The translations under genes were made by a program, and so were the position numbers. Shown here piece by piece: positions 50,300-58,639 of a stretch of DNA of 64,000 nt. This DNA is from an uncultured Eubacteriales bacterium (GTDB lineage Bacteria; Bacillota; Clostridia; Oscillospirales; Acutalibacteraceae): contig CAKSAP010000001.1 of assembly GCA_934436505.1 (NCBI GenBank), positions 496,001 through 560,000 on the forward strand. The letters run 5' to 3'. Position 1 is the first letter of the stretch. Each line of letters begins with the position of its first letter. Under the pieces are notes generated by a model. That model made no database searches and was not told the origin of the DNA. It was given only the letters and a program-made list of their open reading frames with translations.

Positions 50300-50794
50300 A
50301 TGAAAAAAGTCGGAATTATTATGGGAAGCGACAGCGATTTGCCGATTATCAAAAAGTGTACCGATATGCTCGATTCACTCGAAATCGAATATACCGTTCA
50401 CGTTTATTCGGCTCACCGCACACCCGAGCAGGCAGCTGCGTTCACAAAGTCGGCAAAGGCTGACGGCTACGGCGTAATTATCGCTGCGGCAGGTATGGCG
50501 GCTCATCTTGCAGGCGCAATAGCGGCGAACACAACGCTCCCCGTTATCGGTATTCCCTGTAAATCGGCAGCATTGGACGGTATGGACGCATTGCTTTCAA
50601 CTGTTATGATGCCCTCGGGTATTCCCGTTGCAACCGTTGCGATAAACGGCGGTGCCAATGCGGCGTTGCTTGCGGCTCAAATTCTCGCTCTTTCGGATGA
50701 GGCTCTTTCACAAAGACTTGTTGAGATGAGAGAGGAAAACACAAGAAAGGTTCTTGAAAAGGACGAAAAAATCTGTAAGGAATTCAGCAAATAA
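50300..50794 (+). CDS. purE: 5-(carboxyamino)imidazole ribonucleotide mutase
   Basis: The 164-residue PurE has the loop MGSDSDLPI at the start, VYSAHRTPEQ with the catalytic His, and AGMAAHLAGAIA. It rearranges N5-CAIR to CAIR in de novo purine synthesis. No purK, which makes N5-CAIR in the class I route, is seen in this operon. PurK may be elsewhere, or this PurE could use AIR and CO2 directly. The ATG follows TAGGAGG behind the ZTP riboswitch. Confidence 0.97.
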   Translation: MKKVGIIMGSDSDLPIIKKCTDMLDSLEIEYTVHVYSAHRTPEQAAAFTKSAKADGYGVIIAAAGMAAHLAGAIAANTTLPVIGIPCKSAALDGMDALLSTVMMPSGIPVATVAINGGANAALLAAQILALSDEALSQRLVEMREENTRKVLEKDEKICKEFSK

Positions 50795-50828
50795 TTCAAA
50801 TAAAAATATATTAAAGGAGATTTTAACA

Positions 50829-51539
50829 ATGGAAAAAACAGTTCAGCTCTATGAGGGAAAAGCAAAAAAGGTATTTGCAACAGAGGATCCCGAAAAGGTA
50901 ATAGTTTCATATAAAGACGACGCAACAGCTCTTGACGGTCTTAAAAAGGGCACAATCGTAGGTAAGGGTGCTATCAACAACCGTATGTCAAACTACCTTA
51001 TGCAAATTCTTGAAAAGCACGGTGTTAAGACTCACTTTGTTGAAGAGCTTAACGACAATGAAACTGTTGTTAAAAAGGTAAGCATTGTTCCGCTTGAGGT
51101 TATTATAAGAAATATCTCGGCAGGCTCATTTGCAAAGCGTTTCGGCGTTGAAGAGGGCATTGTTTTCGCAGAGCCGACAATCGAGTTCTCATACAAGAAC
51201 GACGATCTCCACGATCCGCTTATGAACGCTTACCACGCAATCGCACTCGGCGTTGCTACAAGAGAAGAGATTGAAACCATCAAGGCTATGGCATTCAAGG
51301 TAAACGAGGTGCTCAAGGAGTATTTCCTCGGTCTCGGCGTAAAGCTTGTTGACTTCAAGCTTGAGTTCGGTAAGACTGCTGACGGCACTATCGTTCTTGC
51401 AGACGAGATTTCTCCCGACACCTGCCGTTTCTGGGACGCAGAGACAAACGAAAAGCTTGACAAGGATCGTTTCCGCAGAGATATGGGCGGCGTTGAGGAC
51501 GCATACAAGGAAATGATGCGCAGAGTATTTGGCGAATAA
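50829..51539 (+). CDS. purC: SAICAR synthetase
   Basis: PurC joins CAIR and aspartate using ATP to make SAICAR. The 236 residues begin VQLYEGKAKKVFAT and contain KKGTIVGKGAINNRMS, PLEVIIRNISAGSF and ADEISPDTCRFWD, all standard PurC motifs. ATG 50829 follows AAAGGAG. A longer frame starting inside purE is rejected. Length is normal. Confidence 0.98.
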   Translation: MEKTVQLYEGKAKKVFATEDPEKVIVSYKDDATALDGLKKGTIVGKGAINNRMSNYLMQILEKHGVKTHFVEELNDNETVVKKVSIVPLEVIIRNISAGSFAKRFGVEEGIVFAEPTIEFSYKNDDLHDPLMNAYHAIALGVATREEIETIKAMAFKVNEVLKEYFLGLGVKLVDFKLEFGKTADGTIVLADEISPDTCRFWDAETNEKLDKDRFRRDMGGVEDAYKEMMRRVFGE

Positions 51540-51556
51540 TTCTCGGAGGGTAAAAT

Positions 51557-52981
51557 ATGGGTGGATTTTTTGGCGTTGTTTCTAAAGAGGATTGTATGCT
51601 CGACGTCTTTTTCGGCGTTGACTATCATTCTCATCTCGGCACACGCAGAGGCGGTCTTGCCGTCTACGATAAAGAAATCGGATTACAGAGAAAAATACAC
51701 AACATTGAAAACGCTCCGTTTCGTACGAAGTTTGAGCATATTTTTGAGGAGATGCACGGTACGTCGGCAATCGGCTGTATCAGCGACACCGACCCCCAGC
51801 CGTTGCTCATTCGCTCAAAGCTCGGCACGTTTGCAATTTGTACTGTCGGAATAATCAACAATTCCGACGAGCTTATAAATAAATATCTTATCACCGACTG
51901 CGGACATTTTGACGCTATGACGGGCGGTAAGGTAAACTCGAACGAGCTTGTCGCTTCGCTTATAAGCCTTAAAGATAATTTCAAAGAGGGCATTGAGTTT
52001 GCGCAGGACGTTATCGACGGTACGGCGACGATTATTTTGCTTACCGAAACAGGCTCGATAATAGCCGCAAGGGACGAGCTTGGCAGATTGCCCGTTCAGA
52101 TAGGCAAGAGCGAAACGGGATATGCCGTTTCATTTGAGAGCTATGCCTATGAAAAACTCGGATATGATTTCGAGAGGGAATTGGGATCTGCCGAGATAGT
52201 TGAAATCACAACAGACGGAATAACTCAGCTCAAAGCACCGAAAAAGAAGAAAAAAATCTGTGCTTTTCTTTGGAGTTATTACGGTTATCCGACCTCGACC
52301 TACGAGGGCGTAAACGTTGAGAAAATGCGTTATGACAACGGCAGAATTATGGCAAAGACCGATATGGAAACAGGTGTTTGCAACGGCGTTGACTATGTGG
52401 GCGGCGTTCCCGACTCGGGTACACCTCACGCAATCGGCTATTCCAACGAAAGCGGCATCCCGTTTGCGAGAGCGTTTATAAAATACACTCCCACCTGGTC
52501 AAGAAGCTTTATGCCGACAACTCAGTCGGAGAGAATTAAGATTGCAAAGATGAAGCAGATACCCGTTAAGGAGCTTATCGAGGGTAAAAATCTTCTCTTT
52601 GTCGATGACTCGATTGTAAGGGGAACTCAGCTTAAAGAGACGGTTGATTTTCTCTATGAAAGCGGTGCGAAATCAGTCCATATGCGCTCTGCGTGTCCTC
52701 CGATTATGTACGGCTGTAAGTACCTCAACTTCTCAAGGTCAACAGGCGAAATGGAGCTTATCGCAAGGCGTGTTATTATGGAGCTTGAGGGCGAAGAGGG
52801 CTTTAATCACATAGAAGAATATTCAGACGGCAAAACCGAAAGAGGTAAGGCGTTGAGGAAGAATATCTGTGAAAAACTCCACTTGGCTTCGCTTGAATTC
52901 CAGAGCCTTGAGGGTATAATCGAGGCAATCGGACTTGATAAAGACGAGCTTTGCACATACTGCTGGAACGGAAAGGAATAA
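51557..52981 (+). CDS. purF: PurF-like amidophosphoribosyltransferase with degenerate glutaminase domain
   Basis: The 474-residue protein has the PurF layout. The phosphoribosyltransferase half has the PRPP loop LLFVDDSIVRGTQ (346-358). Cysteines at 235, 387, 466 and 469 match the Fe-S ligand positions of Bacillus-type PurF. The N-terminal class-II glutaminase is abnormal. Cys is not at position 2 (it begins MGGFFGVVSKEDC), HRGQ(D/E)xxG reads HLGTRRGG, RYST is missing, and HNGN reads TVGIINN. The frame is intact, so it is not a pseudogene. It may use free ammonia or another protein's ammonia to make phosphoribosylamine, or have another role. Position between purC and purM supports a purine function. 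Confidence 0.85.
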   Translation: MGGFFGVVSKEDCMLDVFFGVDYHSHLGTRRGGLAVYDKEIGLQRKIHNIENAPFRTKFEHIFEEMHGTSAIGCISDTDPQPLLIRSKLGTFAICTVGIINNSDELINKYLITDCGHFDAMTGGKVNSNELVASLISLKDNFKEGIEFAQDVIDGTATIILLTETGSIIAARDELGRLPVQIGKSETGYAVSFESYAYEKLGYDFERELGSAEIVEITTDGITQLKAPKKKKKICAFLWSYYGYPTSTYEGVNVEKMRYDNGRIMAKTDMETGVCNGVDYVGGVPDSGTPHAIGYSNESGIPFARAFIKYTPTWSRSFMPTTQSERIKIAKMKQIPVKELIEGKNLLFVDDSIVRGTQLKETVDFLYESGAKSVHMRSACPPIMYGCKYLNFSRSTGEMELIARRVIMELEGEEGFNHIEEYSDGKTERGKALRKNICEKLHLASLEFQSLEGIIEAIGLDKDELCTYCWNGKE

Positions 52982-52985
52982 GGTT

Positions 52986-54029
52986 ATGATTAACAATTCA
53001 AAATCAGATGTTTACGCTCAGGCGGGCGTTGATATTACGGCAGGCTATAAGGCTGTCGAGCTTATGAAAAAGCATATCGCTACAACAATGACTTCGGGTG
53101 TTTGTTCGGATGTAGGCGGCTTCGGCGGTCTTTTTGAGCTTGACCTCACAGGTATCACAAAGCCCGTGCTTGTAAGCGGTACGGACGGTGTAGGTACAAA
53201 GCTGAAAATCGCTTTCCTTATGGACAAGCACGACACAGTTGGTATCGACTGCGTTGCAATGTGCGTAAATGACATTATTTGCAGCGGTGCAAAACCGCTT
53301 TTCTTCCTTGACTATATCGCTTGCGGAAAGAATGTTCCCGAAAAGATTGCAGATATAGTAAAGGGTGTTTGCGACGGCTGTGTTCAGTCGGGTGCGGCTC
53401 TTATCGGCGGTGAAACTGCGGAGATGCCCGGCTTCTATCCGATTGACGAATATGACCTTGCAGGCTATTGTACAGGCGTTGTCGATAAGGATAAAATCAT
53501 TGACAATAAAACAATGTGCGAGGGCGACGTTATTATTGCGCTTCCCTCAAGCGGTGTTCACTCAAACGGATTTTCACTTGTCAGAAAGGTATTTGACGTT
53601 GAAAATTCCGACATAAAAGCTCCCGTTGCCGAGCTCGGCGGAAAGTCGATAGGCGAAACACTCCTTACACCTACAAAAATTTATGTTAAACCCGTTCTTG
53701 CACTTATGGAGAATGTTAAGGTCAAGGGTATTTCCCACATCACGGGCGGCGGCTTCTATGAGAACATTCCGAGAAGTATTCCCGACGGACTTTGCGCTAA
53801 AATCGAAAGAAGTGCTGTTCGTGTGCTTCCGATTTTCGAGCTTCTTGCAAAGACGGGCAATATTTCCGAAAGAGATATGTTCAACACCTTTAATATGGGC
53901 GTCGGAATGAGCATTGTTGTTTCAAAGGCTGACGCAGACAAGGCTCTTGAGGTGCTCAAGGCTAACGGCGAGAACGCTTATGTAATCGGCGAAATCGTTA
54001 AATCAGAAGACAAAATCGAAATTTGCTGA
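52986..54029 (+). CDS. purM: phosphoribosylformylglycinamidine cyclo-ligase
   Basis: PurM (AIR synthetase) closes FGAM to AIR with ATP. The 347 residues begin YAQAGVDITAGYKAVELMKKH. They contain GTDGVGTKLKIAF, GGETAEMPGFY, PSSGVHSNGFSLVRKV and HITGGGFYENIPR, all hallmark motifs. ATG 52986 is chosen 4 bases after the purF stop. A longer frame would run inside purF. Confidence 0.98.
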   Translation: MINNSKSDVYAQAGVDITAGYKAVELMKKHIATTMTSGVCSDVGGFGGLFELDLTGITKPVLVSGTDGVGTKLKIAFLMDKHDTVGIDCVAMCVNDIICSGAKPLFFLDYIACGKNVPEKIADIVKGVCDGCVQSGAALIGGETAEMPGFYPIDEYDLAGYCTGVVDKDKIIDNKTMCEGDVIIALPSSGVHSNGFSLVRKVFDVENSDIKAPVAELGGKSIGETLLTPTKIYVKPVLALMENVKVKGISHITGGGFYENIPRSIPDGLCAKIERSAVRVLPIFELLAKTGNISERDMFNTFNMGVGMSIVVSKADADKALEVLKANGENAYVIGEIVKSEDKIEIC

Positions 54030-54045
54030 TATTTAGGTGAACAGT

Positions 54046-54684
54046 GTGAATACCGATAAAAAGAACATAGCCGTTCTCGTTTCGGGCGGCGGAACAAATT
54101 TGCAGGCGCTTATTGACGCAGAGAAAAGCGGAATAATCAAAAGCGGTAAAATCAAGCTTGTAATTTCAAACAAGGACGGTGCTTTCGCCCTTGAAAGAGC
54201 AAAAAAGGCGGAGATTGACACCTACACGGTGCTTAAAAAGAATTTCTCTTCTCACTCCGAATTTGAGAGCGAAATTATAAGAATACTTGACGAAAATGAA
54301 ATCGACCTCATTGTCCTTGCAGGCTTTATGTCGATTTTGAGCGAGAATTTCACGACTCATTATAAGAATAAAATTCTCAATGTTCATCCGTCGCTTATTC
54401 CGTCCTTTTGCGGCGAGGGCTTCTACGGACTTCATGTTCACGAGGCAGCTCTCAAAAAGGGCGTTAAGGTTACGGGCGCAACGGTGCATATTGTAAATGA
54501 AATTCCCGACGGCGGACCGATTGTTATGCAAAGGGCAGTTTATATCGAGGAAAACGATACTCCCGACGTGCTTCAGAAACGAGTTATGGAGCAGGCGGAG
54601 TGGAAAATTCTCCCCGAATCGGTCGAGCTTATGTGCTCGGGTAAAATAAAAATCGAAAACGGCAGGACTTACCGCAATGAATGA
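54046..54684 (+). CDS. purN: phosphoribosylglycinamide formyltransferase
   Basis: PurN transfers the formyl group of 10-formyl-THF to GAR. The 212 residues begin IAVLVSGGGTNLQALIDA. They contain VLAGFMSILS, NVHPSLIPSFCG with the catalytic Asn and His, and GATVHIVNEIPDGGPIVMQ with the catalytic Asp. GTG 54046 is preferred over GTG 54037 because AGGTGA (54035-54040) lies 5 bases before it. It overlaps the methyltransferase gene by 8 bases. Confidence 0.96.
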   Translation: MNTDKKNIAVLVSGGGTNLQALIDAEKSGIIKSGKIKLVISNKDGAFALERAKKAEIDTYTVLKKNFSSHSEFESEIIRILDENEIDLIVLAGFMSILSENFTTHYKNKILNVHPSLIPSFCGEGFYGLHVHEAALKKGVKVTGATVHIVNEIPDGGPIVMQRAVYIEENDTPDVLQKRVMEQAEWKILPESVELMCSGKIKIENGRTYRNE

Positions 54685-55420
54685 GAACAAATTTACGGGC
54701 AAGGCGGAGCTTTATTCAAAGTACCGTCCGTCATATTCCGAAAAGCTTATTGATTGGCTTTATGAAATGACGAATGCCGAAACCGTGGCGGATATCGGTG
54801 CAGGCACGGGCATTTTCACATCCGCATTGCTCAAAAAACCGTGGAACGTTACGGCGGTTGAGCCAAATTTGGATATGCTCTCGGTGCTCAAAAGCGATTT
54901 GGGCGGCAAGGTAAAGACAGTTGTTGCCTCTGCGGAAAATACAACGCTTGATACGGAAAGTATCAACCTTATAACCGTTGCGCAGGCGTTCCATTGGTTT
55001 GATAAGGCGAGGTTCAAGGCGGAGTGCCAACGAATATTAACTCCCGACGGACACCTTGCAATCGTGTGGAATTCAAGATGTCAAAACGACCTTGAAGAAG
55101 AACGCAACAAAATCTGTATGAAATATTGCGACTGTTATCGAAGCGGTCATGTTCAGACGGGATATGACTACTTTGACGGCGATACATTTTTAAGAAACGA
55201 ATATTTCAAAAACACCGATTTTTTAAGACTCGAAAATGAGAGATTTGTTACACGGGAACAGTTTGTCGGCGACAATCTTTCCCGTTCGTATGCACCGAAG
55301 CGTGATGACAGCGGTTATGACGGTTTTGTTTGTGAGCTCGAAAGTGCTTTTTCAAAATACGAAAAAGACGGCAGGGTTTCGCAAAATTATATTACCGAAT
55401 GTTATCTCGGCTCATTTTAA
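54677..55420 (+). CDS. class I SAM-dependent methyltransferase
   Basis: The 247-residue protein has motif I VADIGAGTGIFT (about 37-48), acidic motif II in TAVEPNLDML, and the AQAFHWFD element typical of methyltransferase type-11 proteins that act on small molecules. It is not a known purine enzyme, yet its ATG overlaps the purN stop region by 8 bases, so it is translated with the operon. The substrate cannot be told from sequence. The next gene starts 24 bases downstream. Confidence 0.85.
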   Translation: MNENKFTGKAELYSKYRPSYSEKLIDWLYEMTNAETVADIGAGTGIFTSALLKKPWNVTAVEPNLDMLSVLKSDLGGKVKTVVASAENTTLDTESINLITVAQAFHWFDKARFKAECQRILTPDGHLAIVWNSRCQNDLEEERNKICMKYCDCYRSGHVQTGYDYFDGDTFLRNEYFKNTDFLRLENERFVTREQFVGDNLSRSYAPKRDDSGYDGFVCELESAFSKYEKDGRVSQNYITECYLGSF

Positions 55421-55444
55421 TAAATTTTGAAAGGATATTGCTTT

Positions 55445-56161
55445 ATGGAGATAAAATCGATTAAGGAAGAGCTTAATTCTCTCGCATATCACGGCAGGGG
55501 AATTATGATAGGAAAGAGCGCAGACGGCAAAAAGGCTGTTACGGCTTATTTCATTATGGGCAGAAGTGAGAACAGCAGAAACCGTGTGTTCGTTGAGGAC
55601 GGCGAGGGTATTCGCACTCAGGCTTTTGACGAGTCGAAGATGGTTGACCCCCACCTTATCATCTACGCTCCCGTAAGAGTTCTCGGTAACAAGACGATTG
55701 TAACAAACGGCGACCAGACCGATACGATTTATGAGCTTATGGACAAGCAGATGACCTTTGAGCAGGCTCTTCGCACAAGAGAGTTCGAGGACGACGCACC
55801 GAATTTCACACCGAGAATTTCGGGCATTATCCACCTTGACAACGGCGAAATGAATTACGCTATGTCAATCCTTAAATCGGCAGACGGCGACGGCAGTTCC
55901 TGTCAGAGATACACCTATGCGTATCAAAATCCCATTTGCGGTAAAGCAAAATTTATCCACACTTATAAATGCGACGGAAATCCGCTTCCGAGCTTCGAGG
56001 GCGAGCCGAAAACGGTTGAGCTTCCCGATACCGATATTGATACTCTCACAAATCTTATCTGGGAAAATCTAAACGCAGATAACAAGGTTTCGCTTTTCGT
56101 AAGATACATTGACATTGAAACAGGCAAATACGAGTCAAGAATAGTTAATAAAAACAAGTGA
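55445..56161 (+). CDS. IMP cyclohydrolase (PurO-like)
   Basis: The 238-residue protein fits the IMP_cyclohyd (PurO-like) family. It begins IKEELNSLAYHGRGIMIGKSADGKK, continues AYFIMGRSENSRNRVF, and has HLDNGEMNYAMSILKS and TYAYQNPICGKAKFIHTY. PurO closes FAICAR to IMP in archaea and some bacteria, replacing the N-terminal half of PurH. It is followed 10 bases later by an AICAR transformylase, so the two together replace a fused PurH. ATG 55445 follows GAAAGGAT. Confidence 0.88.
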   Translation: MEIKSIKEELNSLAYHGRGIMIGKSADGKKAVTAYFIMGRSENSRNRVFVEDGEGIRTQAFDESKMVDPHLIIYAPVRVLGNKTIVTNGDQTDTIYELMDKQMTFEQALRTREFEDDAPNFTPRISGIIHLDNGEMNYAMSILKSADGDGSSCQRYTYAYQNPICGKAKFIHTYKCDGNPLPSFEGEPKTVELPDTDIDTLTNLIWENLNADNKVSLFVRYIDIETGKYESRIVNKNK

Positions 56162-56171
56162 GGTAACGAAG

Positions 56172-57356
56172 ATGAAAGAATTTGAGCTTAAATACGGCTG
56201 TAACCCCAATCAGAAGCCGTCTAAAATTTATATGGAGGACGGAAGCGATTTGCCGATTGAGATTTTGTGCGGCAGACCGGGTTACATAAATTTCCTTGAT
56301 GCTTTCAACTCTTGGCAGCTTGTAAAGGAGCTTAAAGAGGCTCTCGGACTTCCTGCCGTTACCTCGTTCAAGCACGTAAGTCCCACTTCGGCGGCTGTCG
56401 GTATTCCGCTTTCGGATACTCTTAAAAAGGCTTGCTTTGTTGACGATATTGAGGGACTTGACGAGTCTCCGCTTGCTTGCGCTTATGCGAGAGCGAGAGG
56501 CACGGACAGAATGTGCTCTTTCGGCGACTGGGTTGCACTTTCGGACGTTTGCGACGTTACCACCGCAAAGATGATTAAGCGTGAGGTTTCCGACGGAATT
56601 ATCGCACCCGGATATGAGCCCGAGGCACTTGAAATTCTCAAACAGAAAAGAAAAGGCAATTATAATATAGTTAAAATCGACCCGAATTATGTTCCCGCAC
56701 CGCAGGAGAAAAAGCAGGTGTTCGGAATTACCTTTGAGCAGGGCAGAAACAATTTCAAAATTGATGCAGACTTGCTCAAAAATGTTGTTACAAAGAATAA
56801 GGACTTGCCCGAAAGTGCAGTTCGTGATTTGATTGTTGCGCTCATCACTCTCAAATACACGCAGTCAAACTCGGTTTGCTATGCCGTTGACGGACAGGCT
56901 ATCGGCGTAGGCGCAGGTCAGCAGTCAAGAATTCACTGCACACGCCTTGCAGGCACAAAGGCAGACACTTGGTTCTTGAGACAGGCGGACAAGGTTATCA
57001 ATCTTCCTTTCAGAGAGGACATAGGCAGACCCGACAGAGACAACGTAATTGACGGATATATCAATCAGAACGAAGAAGACGTATGCGCAGACGGCGTATG
57101 GGAGAGGTATTTCACTGTAAAGCCCGAGCCCTTTACACACGAGGAGCAAATGGCTTATCTTGCTACCAAAACCGACGTAGCATTAGGCTCTGACGCATTT
57201 TTCCCGTTCTCCGATAATATCGAGAGAGCATTCCGTTCAGGCGTTAAATACATTGCAGAGCCGGGCGGCTCAATAAGAGATGACGTTGTTATCGATTGCT
57301 GCGACAAGCACGGTATGGCAATGGCATTTACAGGTATGAGATTATTCCATCATTAA
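56172..57356 (+). CDS. AICAR transformylase (stand-alone PurH C-terminal type)
   Basis: The 394-residue protein corresponds to the AICAR formyltransferase part of PurH without the IMP cyclohydrolase domain. It begins FELKYGCNPNQKPSKIY. It contains SFKHVSPTSAAVGIPLS, the KHxNPxG-type catalytic region with Lys-His, and VGAGQQSRIHC (about residues 252-262). It formylates AICAR with 10-formyl-THF. This form is common in clostridia. Substrate AICAR/ZMP is the signal class read by the riboswitch at the head of the operon. Confidence 0.93.
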   Translation: MKEFELKYGCNPNQKPSKIYMEDGSDLPIEILCGRPGYINFLDAFNSWQLVKELKEALGLPAVTSFKHVSPTSAAVGIPLSDTLKKACFVDDIEGLDESPLACAYARARGTDRMCSFGDWVALSDVCDVTTAKMIKREVSDGIIAPGYEPEALEILKQKRKGNYNIVKIDPNYVPAPQEKKQVFGITFEQGRNNFKIDADLLKNVVTKNKDLPESAVRDLIVALITLKYTQSNSVCYAVDGQAIGVGAGQQSRIHCTRLAGTKADTWFLRQADKVINLPFREDIGRPDRDNVIDGYINQNEEDVCADGVWERYFTVKPEPFTHEEQMAYLATKTDVALGSDAFFPFSDNIERAFRSGVKYIAEPGGSIRDDVVIDCCDKHGMAMAFTGMRLFHH

Positions 57357-57367
57357 GAGGTAACACA

Positions 57368-58636
57368 ATGAAAATAATGGTTGTCGGCGGTGGCGGAAGA
57401 GAACACGCTATCATCAAAAAAATCAAGGAAAACAAGGACGTTGAAAAAATTTATGCTCTCCCCGGAAACGGCGGTATGGCAAAGGATGCAGAGCTTGTAA
57501 ATATCGGAGCTACGGATATTGAAAAGGCTGTAGAATTTGCGGTTGAAAACAAAATAGACTATGCCGTAGTAGCACCCGACGATCCGTTGGTGCTCGGTAT
57601 GGTTGACGCACTTGAGGAAAAGGGTATTCCCTGCTTCGGACCGAGGAAAAATGCGGCTATAATCGAGGGAAGTAAGGTTTTCTCAAAGGACCTTATGAAA
57701 AAATATAACATTCCCACCGCACAGTATGAGGTTTTCACAGATGCCGACGAGGCTCTTAAATATGTCGAAAGCTGTCCTATCCCCACAGTCGTTAAGGCTG
57801 ACGGTCTTGCACTCGGTAAGGGCGTTATTATCGCAATGACGAGGGACGAGGCTAAAAACGCCGTGGTTTCGATAATGAAGGACAAGCAGTTCGGAAAAAG
57901 CGGCGACAGTATTGTAATCGAGGAGTTTTTGACAGGCCCCGAGGTTTCCGTTCTCTCATTTACGGACGGCAAAACGGTTGTTCCTATGATTTCGTCAATG
58001 GATCACAAGCGTGCAGGCGACAATGACACGGGTCTCAACACGGGCGGTATGGGTACGGTTGCACCCAATCCCTATTATACAAAGGCAATCGCAGACGAAT
58101 GTATGGAAAAGATTTTCCTGCCGACAATCGAGGCTATGAATAAAGAGGGCAGAACCTTTAAGGGTTGCCTTTACTTCGGTCTTATGCTCACGGAAAAGGG
58201 TCCTAAGGTTATCGAATACAACTGCCGCTTCGGCGACCCTGAGACACAGGTTGTCCTTCCGCTTTTAGAGAGCGATTTGCTCACGGTTATGAGAGCCGTT
58301 ACGGACGAAACACTTGCCGATTGCGAGGTCAAATTCTCCGACAAAAGTGCTTGCTGTGTAATTATGGCATCCGAGGGCTATCCCGTTAAATATGAAAAGG
58401 GATATGAAATTACAATTCCAGAGGAAGTCGAAGATAACGTCTATGTTGCAGGCGCAAAACTCGAAAACGGAAAGCTCTTGACAAACGGCGGACGTGTTTT
58501 GGGCGTTACAAAGATTGCGGATACACTTGAACAAGCGATAGCTTTGTCGTATAATGCCGTTGAGAAGGTTTGCTTCGGCAACGCTTATTACAGGCACGAT
58601 ATAGGACAAAAGGCGCTTAAATGCAAGGAGGTATGA
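57368..58636 (+). CDS. purD: phosphoribosylamine--glycine ligase
   Basis: PurD (GAR synthetase) joins phosphoribosylamine and glycine with ATP. The 422-residue ATP-grasp enzyme begins MKIMVVGGGGREHAI. It contains PGNGGMAKDAE, VKADGLALGKGV, SSMDHKRAGDNDTGLNTGGMG and EYNCRFGDPETQ. ATG 57368 follows AAGAGGTAAC, 11 bases after the previous stop. A longer frame inside the transformylase gene is rejected. Its unstable substrate would come from the PurF-like protein. Confidence 0.98.
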   Translation: MKIMVVGGGGREHAIIKKIKENKDVEKIYALPGNGGMAKDAELVNIGATDIEKAVEFAVENKIDYAVVAPDDPLVLGMVDALEEKGIPCFGPRKNAAIIEGSKVFSKDLMKKYNIPTAQYEVFTDADEALKYVESCPIPTVVKADGLALGKGVIIAMTRDEAKNAVVSIMKDKQFGKSGDSIVIEEFLTGPEVSVLSFTDGKTVVPMISSMDHKRAGDNDTGLNTGGMGTVAPNPYYTKAIADECMEKIFLPTIEAMNKEGRTFKGCLYFGLMLTEKGPKVIEYNCRFGDPETQVVLPLLESDLLTVMRAVTDETLADCEVKFSDKSACCVIMASEGYPVKYEKGYEITIPEEVEDNVYVAGAKLENGKLLTNGGRVLGVTKIADTLEQAIALSYNAVEKVCFGNAYYRHDIGQKALKCKEV

Positions 58637-58639
58637 TTC

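Noticed and set aside
51557..52981. purF as a pseudogene
   Set aside because: The frame is full length, has normal codon use, and keeps the PRPP loop and Fe-S cysteines, so loss of the glutaminase site looks like divergence, not decay.
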